In this document: positions 6,782 through 10,615 of the stretch, one piece after another
Position numbering within the stretch: the first letter of the stretch is position 1
How the letters are laid out: each line of letters starts with the position of its first letter
Assembly (NCBI GenBank): GCA_030146905.1
Contig: JASLAV010000131.1
Span: 1 to 10,615, forward strand
Direction of reading: 5' to 3'
Source of the DNA: Lentzea sp.
Lineage (GTDB): Bacteria; Actinomycetota; Actinomycetes; Mycobacteriales; Pseudonocardiaceae
DNA: 10,615 nucleotides
Position numbers and translations under genes: made by a program
Notes under the pieces: generated by a model
What the model saw: only the letters and a program-made list of their open reading frames with translations
Database searches by the model: none
What the model was told of the DNA's origin: nothing

Positions 6782-7726
6782 TCAGCGGACGAGGTCCTTG
6801 CGGAGCTCACGCGGCAGCGAGAACGTGATCCGCTCGTTCGCCGTGGTGATCTCCTCGACCTCGCCGTAGCCCTGCGTCTCGAGGTGCTTCAGCAGCTCCA
6901 TCACCAGCAGGTCGGGCACCGACGCGCCGGACGTGACGCCGACGGTCTCTACGCCCTCCAGCCACGCAGGGTCGACCTCCTTGGCGTAGTCGATCAGGTA
7001 CGCGGCCTTGGCGCCGTGCTGCAGCGCGACCTCGACCAGCCGGACCGAGTTGGAGGAGTTCTTCGAGCCCACGACGAGCTCCAGGTCGCACGACGGCGCC
7101 ATCGTCTTCACCGCGGTCTGGCGGTTCGAGGTGGCGTAGCAGATGTCGTCGGACGGCGGGTCCTGAAGCTCGGGGAAGCGGTCCTTGAGCTGCCGGACGC
7201 GCACCATGGTCTCGTCGACCGAGAGCGTCGTCTGCGACAGCCAGATCACCTTGTTCGGGTCGCGCACCTGGACGTTCGCGGCGTCCTCCGCGGTGTCGAC
7301 GAGCTGGACGTGGTCCGGCGCCTCACCGGCGGTGCCCTCGACCTCCTCGTGGCCCTCGTGGCCGATCAGGAGGATGTCGTAGTCCTCCTTGGCGAACCGC
7401 ACCGCTTCTTTGTGGACCTTCGTCACGAGCGGGCAGGTGGCGTCGATCGTGCGCAGCGAACGCTGCTCGGCCTCCTCGTGGACGGCGGGCGACACGCCGT
7501 GCGCCGAGAACACCACGAGCGCGCCCTCGGGAACCTCGTCCGTCTCGTTGACGAAGATGGCACCGCGGTCGGACAGCGTCTCCACGACGTACTTGTTGTG
7601 GACGATCTCCTTGCGCACGTACACGGGTGCGCCGTACTTCTCGAGGGCGAGCTCGACCGTCTCCACGGCGCGATCAACGCCCGCACAGTAACCACGCGGC
7701 TTCGCCAACAGGACTCGCTTGGGCAT
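6782..7726 (-). CDS. ispH: 4-hydroxy-3-methylbut-2-enyl diphosphate reductase IspH (LytB)
   Basis: IspH is the iron-sulfur enzyme of the last step of the MEP pathway: it reduces HMBPP to IPP and DMAPP, the isoprenoid building blocks. The 314-residue protein has the three cluster-binding cysteines C14 (RGYCAGV), C98 (DATCPLV) and C196 (DDICYAT). The substrate-site residues H43, H76, H126 with E128, and T167 lie in the expected motifs, and the SKNSSNS and GVTSGAS signatures follow. Length is typical. ATG at 7726 is the conserved start; the frame remains open far upstream but without homology. GGAGG lies one base from the ATG, too close to act as a normal Shine-Dalgarno, while TACCCT seven bases upstream fits a leaderless mRNA. 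The gene is transcribed alone, divergent from the lipid-droplet-protein/xse operon, and ends at the shared hairpin. I see no frameshift or missing residue. Confidence 0.97.
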   Translation of the reverse strand: MPKRVLLAKPRGYCAGVDRAVETVELALEKYGAPVYVRKEIVHNKYVVETLSDRGAIFVNETDEVPEGALVVFSAHGVSPAVHEEAEQRSLRTIDATCPLVTKVHKEAVRFAKEDYDILLIGHEGHEEVEGTAGEAPDHVQLVDTAEDAANVQVRDPNKVIWLSQTTLSVDETMVRVRQLKDRFPELQDPPSDDICYATSNRQTAVKTMAPSCDLELVVGSKNSSNSVRLVEVALQHGAKAAYLIDYAKEVDPAWLEGVETVGVTSGASVPDLLVMELLKHLETQGYGEVEEITTANERITFSLPRELRKDLVR

Positions 7727-7733
7727 GCCTCCA

Positions 7734-7739
7734 AGGGTA
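7734..7739 (-). promoter_or_regulatory. Putative -10 box for a leaderless ispH
   Basis: TACCCT on the minus strand is followed by seven bases and the ispH ATG. The GGAGG directly abutting the ATG is too close for ribosome binding, which supports a transcript that begins at the start codon. No -35 hexamer is convincing. Confidence 0.5.
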
Positions 7740-7777
7740 CCCAGCTCCGTTCCTAGGCATTCGACGTGCAGTTGCGG

Positions 7778-7783
7778 CAGGCT
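7778..7783 (+). promoter_or_regulatory. Putative -10 box for the 7791-10096 operon
   Basis: CAGGCT is followed by seven bases and the ATG at 7791; no Shine-Dalgarno is present. Only the A and final T match the core -10 consensus, so this is a weaker box than its neighbours. The 64-bp gap to ispH must hold both divergent promoters. Confidence 0.35.
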
Positions 7784-7790
7784 AGGCGGT

Positions 7791-8285
7791 ATGAAGCCAC
7801 TGCCTTTGGGTGTCCGGGTCGCCGCCGGGCTCGCGGTGACCGCCCTCGAACAGGCCCGCAAGCTGCCGCAGCAGCTCGCGGGACTCCCGTTGACGGTGGT
7901 CAGCGAGGCGATGCAGCTGTCCATGCGCGTGCAGCAGCATGTGACCGAACTCGCCATCAAAGGTGACGACGTCCTCTCCGGACTGAGGCCTGCGGAGGAA
8001 GAGCCGGAGTGGGCGACGTTCGACGAGGACGAGACGCCCGTCACGACTTCTCAGGAAACTCCCGCCGACGACCCGTGGGAGGAAGAGGAGCGCGCGATCG
8101 CCGAGGTCCCGGTGTTCCTGCCGTCCTACGACGAGCTGTCGATCGCCCAGCTGCGCGCCCGGTTGCGCAACCTGGACGCGGAACAGCTGGAGGAGCTGCT
8201 GCGCTACGAGCAGGCGCACGAGGCGCGGCCCGAGTTCGTCGGCATGCTCAACCGCCGGATCGCGACGGTCAAAGCGCAATCGTGA
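7791..8285 (+). CDS. Lipid-droplet-associated protein homologue (Rv1109c-like)
   Basis: This 164-residue protein matches, by position and by layout as I remember it, the actinobacterial family annotated as lipid-droplet-associated protein (Rv1109c type), which is encoded between lytB/ispH and xseA. Three parts are visible. First is an amphipathic, mildly hydrophobic N-terminus (about 4-65) with helices that could lie on a lipid surface. Next is a very acidic linker (66-105) rich in Glu, Asp, Pro and Trp. Last is a conserved-looking helical C-terminus beginning [10 protein letters not shown] (108-117) and continuing through a run of Leu, Glu and Arg around [12 protein letters not shown] (136-147). 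No signal peptide or true membrane helix is seen. Its biochemical role is not established. It leads a four-gene operon, and its TGA overlaps the xseA GTG, implying coupling. The function label rests on family annotation recalled from memory. Confidence 0.8.
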   Translation: MKPLPLGVRVAAGLAVTALEQARKLPQQLAGLPLTVVSEAMQLSMRVQQHVTELAIKGDDVLSGLRPAEEEPEWATFDEDETPVTTSQETPADDPWEEEERAIAEVPVFLPSYDELSIAQLRARLRNLDAEQLEELLRYEQAHEARPEFVGMLNRRIATVKAQS

Positions 8286-9532
8286 CTGACGCGAAATCCA
8301 CACCGGAAAACCCCTGGCCGGTGCGGACGGTGGCCCGCAAGCTGCTCGACTGGATCAACCGGCTCGGCGACGTCTGGGTCGAGGGCCAGGTCACCCAGCT
8401 CAACGCGCGCAGCTCCACCGCGTTCCTGACGCTGCGCGACCCGAGCGTCGACATGTCGATGTCGATCACCTGCAACGCCGGGATGATCCGCGAGCTGCAG
8501 CTCACCGAGGGCAGCAGGGTGATCGCGCACGGGAAGATCAGCTTCTACCCGAACCGCGGCACGCTGTCGTTGCGCGCGGACGACATCCGCGCGGTCGGCG
8601 TCGGCGAGCTGCTGGCGCGCATCGAGCGCCTGCGCAAGCTGCTGCACGCGGAGGGCCTCTTCGACCCGCGCCGCAAGCGCCGGCCGCCGTTCCTGCCGAA
8701 CAAGATCGGTCTCATCACCGGACGGGCGTCGGCGGCGGAGCGGGACGTGCTGACGAACGCGCGGAACCGTTGGCCGGGAGCGCACTTCCGCGTCATCAAC
8801 GTCGCCGTGCAGGGTCCGACGGCCGTCACGCAGGTGATGACCGCTCTGTCCACTCTGGACAGAGACCCGGAGTGCGATGTGATCATCATCGCGCGCGGTG
8901 GCGGCAGCGTGGAGGACCTGCTGCCGTTCTCCGACGAGGCGCTGTGCCGCGCGGTGTCGACCTGCCGCACGCCGGTGCTGTCGGCGATCGGGCACGAACC
9001 GGACACCCCGCTGATCGACCACGTCGCTGACGTGCGTTGTTCGACGCCCACCGACGCGGGCAAACGGGTGGTTCCCGACGTCGCCGAGGAGAGTGAACGC
9101 GTCCGGCAGATGCGCGACCGCGGACGGCGCGCGCTGCACGGCTGGGTCGACCGTGAGCGCAAACTGCTCGACGCGCTGCGTTCCCGACCAGTACTTTCGG
9201 ATCCGTACGGCCCGCTGGAGCGCCGCGCGGAGGAAGTGAAGCGTTTTCGCGAGCAAGGCCGCAGGGCCGTCACGCAACGACTCGATCGGGAGGACGTCCA
9301 CCTCTCGGGGACGAAAGCCCGCTTGACGACCCTCGGACCAGCCGCCACGCTGGCCCGCGGATACGCCGTTGTGCAACTCGTCACACCCGACGGGCCCGAC
9401 GGGGTCCTGCGTTCTGTGACGGACGCGCCAGGCGGAACACAGCTGCGGGTGCGCGTCGTTGACGGAGCAGTGCTGGCGACGGTGACCAGCGCGGAAACCG
9501 ATTCGGAAGGGGGAGGTACCGATGATGCGTGA
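8282..9532 (+). CDS. xseA: Exodeoxyribonuclease VII large subunit XseA
   Basis: XseA is the catalytic subunit of exonuclease VII, which degrades single-stranded DNA from either end without needing metal and works with several XseB subunits. The 416-residue protein shows the N-terminal OB-fold region (about 10-110, with WVEGQV at 32-37). The catalytic core follows: GLITG near 143, [12 protein letters not shown] with R205-L213, and IGHEPD with H238 and E239. A helical, Arg-rich C-terminal half carries LARGYAVV near the end. It is slightly shorter than E. coli XseA (about 456). The start is GTG at 8282, overlapping the previous stop as GTGA; it has no Shine-Dalgarno, so translation probably depends on coupling. 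The last 11 bases overlap the next ORF. An 8-bp inverted repeat (8844-8864) lies within the coding sequence, probably by chance. Confidence 0.96.
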   Translation: MTDAKSTPENPWPVRTVARKLLDWINRLGDVWVEGQVTQLNARSSTAFLTLRDPSVDMSMSITCNAGMIRELQLTEGSRVIAHGKISFYPNRGTLSLRADDIRAVGVGELLARIERLRKLLHAEGLFDPRRKRRPPFLPNKIGLITGRASAAERDVLTNARNRWPGAHFRVINVAVQGPTAVTQVMTALSTLDRDPECDVIIIARGGGSVEDLLPFSDEALCRAVSTCRTPVLSAIGHEPDTPLIDHVADVRCSTPTDAGKRVVPDVAEESERVRQMRDRGRRALHGWVDRERKLLDALRSRPVLSDPYGPLERRAEEVKRFREQGRRAVTQRLDREDVHLSGTKARLTTLGPAATLARGYAVVQLVTPDGPDGVLRSVTDAPGGTQLRVRVVDGAVLATVTSAETDSEGGGTDDA

Positions 9533-9866
9533 TGCCGTGTTCCTGCCCCTGACCATGGAGGCCGCCGGCTCGTGCGGGTCGGGCCTGCGCACGAAGGCGG
9601 AGGCGGCGAACCGCGCAGCGGCGGAGTGCTGGACGGCGATGGTGGGCGACTGCGACTCCACCGGCCGCCGCACGCTGATCCTCACGCTGCACGACCTGAG
9701 CGAGGCCACCGCCGGAACGGTGCAGTACCGGCGCGTCGCGGAGGCCGAAGCGCTCATCGACGAGGCGGTGCGAGAAGGTGACGGCGAGGAGTTCGCGGAG
9801 GCGCTGGTCGGGTACGACCTGGCCGTCGCGACCGTGCTGAGCCGTCTGAGGAGCCAATCCGCGTGA
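9522..9866 (+). CDS. Hypothetical protein between xseA and xseB (114 aa)
   Basis: I do not recognise this 114-residue protein. It opens [16 protein letters not shown] and has three cysteines (18, 36, 44), a central beta-like LILTLHD stretch (53-59), and is otherwise rich in Ala, Glu and Arg, suggesting a mostly helical small cytosolic protein. No signal peptide or membrane helix is seen. GGGAGG at 9511-9516 is a strong Shine-Dalgarno serving ATG 9522 (5 nt) or ATG 9525 (8 nt); either start is possible. It overlaps the xseA end by 11 bases and the xseB start by 4, so it is embedded in the exonuclease VII operon and is probably made with it. A regulatory or accessory role for exonuclease VII is only a guess from context. 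Codon use resembles its neighbours, and the tight junctions argue that it is a real gene. Confidence 0.75.
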   Translation: MMRDAVFLPLTMEAAGSCGSGLRTKAEAANRAAAECWTAMVGDCDSTGRRTLILTLHDLSEATAGTVQYRRVAEAEALIDEAVREGDGEEFAEALVGYDLAVATVLSRLRSQSA

Positions 9867-10096
9867 GTTCGGAAACGACCCAGAAGAACACCGCACCGGG
9901 TTACGAAGCCGCCCGCGACGAACTCGTCGAGGTGGTCCGCAAGCTGGAGGCCGGCGGTCTGTCCCTCGAGGACTCGCTGGCGCTGTGGGAACGCGGCGAG
10001 GCTCTCGCCAAGACGTGTGAGCAGCATCTCGCCGGTGCGCGCGAGCGAATCGATGCAGCTCTCGCCGTGGTCGAGGAGGACGTTTCGGACGCGTGA
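9863..10096 (+). CDS. xseB: Exodeoxyribonuclease VII small subunit XseB
   Basis: XseB is the small helical subunit that binds the XseA arms and is needed for exonuclease VII activity. The 77-residue product is of normal size and shows the family pattern: Y14 opening an [17 protein letters not shown] helix, the turn GGLSLEDSL (31-39), then [13 protein letters not shown] (41-53) in the second helix. A short acidic tail follows. The start is GTG at 9863, overlapping the stop of the preceding 114-aa ORF (GTGA), with GAGGAG at 9848-9853 as Shine-Dalgarno 9 nt upstream. It closes the operon that begins at 7791. No clear terminator hairpin is visible in the 66 bp before glpX, so some read-through into glpX is possible. 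Confidence 0.95.
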   Translation: MSSETTQKNTAPGYEAARDELVEVVRKLEAGGLSLEDSLALWERGEALAKTCEQHLAGARERIDAALAVVEEDVSDA

Positions 10097-10151
10097 TCCC
10101 GTGCAAGGATTCAGTTGCCGATCACAAATCCGGCACGCTGAGTAGTCGCAT

Positions 10152-10156
10152 GGAGG
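10152..10156 (+). promoter_or_regulatory. glpX ribosome binding site
   Basis: GGAGG six bases before the ATG at 10163 is an ideal Shine-Dalgarno and decides the start over ATG at 10150 (out of frame) and GTG at 10166. The gap after xseB also holds a TTGCCG (10115-10120) that could be a -35 element, but I find no matching -10 box. Confidence 0.7.
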
Positions 10157-10162
10157 CGCGCA

Positions 10163-10615
10163 ATGGTGAACACCCCCGCGGAACGACGTCGCGAGGCCCC
10201 GGACAGGAACCTGGCGCTGGAGCTCGTGCGCGTCACCGAGGCAGCGGCGATGGCCGCGGGCCGGTGGGTGGGACGCGGTGACAAGAACGGCGGTGACGGC
10301 GCCGCGGTCGACGCGATGCGCAAGCTGATCCACACCGTCTCGATGCGCGGTGTCGTCGTGATCGGCGAGGGCGAGAAGGACGAGGCGCCCATGCTGTTCA
10401 ACGGCGAGGAGGTCGGCAACGGCGAGGGCCCCGAGTGCGACGTCGCGGTCGACCCGATCGACGGCACCACGCTGATGGCCAAGGGCATGCCGAACGCGCT
10501 GGCCGTGCTGGCGGTGGCCGAGCGCGGGGCGATGTTCGACCCGTCCGCCGTGTTCTACATGGAGAAGCTCGCCGTCGGCCCGGAGGCCGCCGACGTCATC
10601 GACATCAGCGCGCCT
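10163..10615 (+). CDS. glpX: Class II fructose-1,6-bisphosphatase GlpX, N-terminal part
   Basis: GlpX hydrolyses fructose 1,6-bisphosphate to fructose 6-phosphate, the committed step of gluconeogenesis in actinobacteria, which generally rely on this class. The window contains the first 151 codons with no stop; the family is usually about 330-360 residues, so more than half is missing. Visible signatures are [19 protein letters not shown] (35-53), the metal-site region [10 protein letters not shown] (68-77), [13 protein letters not shown] (91-103) with D97/D100 for metal and T102/T103 at the active site, and the conserved [16 protein letters not shown] stretch (125-140). The match to remembered mycobacterial GlpX is strong throughout. 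A short, charged N-terminal extension (residues 2-14) precedes the core. It has its own Shine-Dalgarno and lies 66 bp after xseB. In mycobacteria a fumarase gene follows glpX, so one may lie just outside this window. Confidence 0.97.
   Translation, partial: MVNTPAERRREAPDRNLALELVRVTEAAAMAAGRWVGRGDKNGGDGAAVDAMRKLIHTVSMRGVVVIGEGEKDEAPMLFNGEEVGNGEGPECDVAVDPIDGTTLMAKGMPNALAVLAVAERGAMFDPSAVFYMEKLAVGPEAADVIDISAP

Noticed and set aside
8844..8864. 8-bp perfect inverted repeat with a 5-base loop inside xseA
   Set aside because: It lies in mid-gene in conserved coding sequence with no regulatory context; chance is the simpler explanation.
8204..10333. 709-codon minus-strand frame opposite xseA, xseB and glpX
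   Set aside because: All three plus-strand genes carry clear family signatures and tight operon junctions; the antisense product has no motif and spans several genes.

Overview
The window is very GC-rich, uses many GTG starts, and reads as ordinary chromosome from a filamentous or related actinobacterium. The order DUF6542 gene / ispH (opposite strand) / small acidic protein / xseA / xseB / glpX matches what I remember of the mycobacterial Rv1111c-Rv1110-Rv1109c-Rv1108c-Rv1107c neighbourhood with glpX close by. This supports Actinomycetota, most likely a Pseudonocardiales-type genome (Lentzea, Saccharothrix or Amycolatopsis relatives). The order-level placement is inference.

Layout. Positions 1-141 hold the 3' end of a methylated-DNA-protein cysteine methyltransferase (PCHRV active site). 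Its stop codon overlaps the stop of a convergent minus-strand gene (138-677) for an unrecognised cysteine-rich, zinc-ribbon-like protein. Between that gene and sbcC lies a 155-bp imperfect palindrome with perfect 19-bp ends (685-839), probably a MITE-like element or its remnant. The minus-strand pair sbcD-sbcC (4855-843, ATGA overlap) encodes the Mre11/Rad50-type nuclease. Divergent from it is rmuC (4954-5865), followed by a DUF6542 membrane protein with a basic Pro/Arg tail (5955-6686). A strong 15-bp hairpin (6736-6767) separates that gene from convergent ispH (7726-6782), the last enzyme of the MEP isoprenoid pathway.

Divergent from ispH is a compact four-gene plus-strand operon: a lipid-droplet-associated-protein homologue (7791-8285), xseA (8282-9532), an unrecognised 114-aa ORF (9522-9866) and xseB (9863-10096). 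All of its junctions overlap by a few bases. The window ends inside glpX (class II fructose-1,6-bisphosphatase, from 10163), which has its own ribosome binding site.

The left half and the xse operon together carry four DNA-repair or DNA-end-processing functions: alkyl repair, SbcCD, RmuC and exonuclease VII. No tRNA, rRNA, CRISPR array, intact insertion sequence, toxin-antitoxin pair or defence system was seen. There is no gene-free stretch over 300 bases; the longest gap, 678-842, is almost entirely the palindrome.

Two items stand out. One is the palindrome, whose edge coincides with the -10 box of the zinc-ribbon gene. The other is a consistent pattern in which all six transcription-unit-leading genes lack a Shine-Dalgarno and have a -10-like hexamer 6-7 nt before the start codon (leaderless mRNAs), while most internal genes have a clear Shine-Dalgarno. 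I saw no convincing novel multi-gene system.
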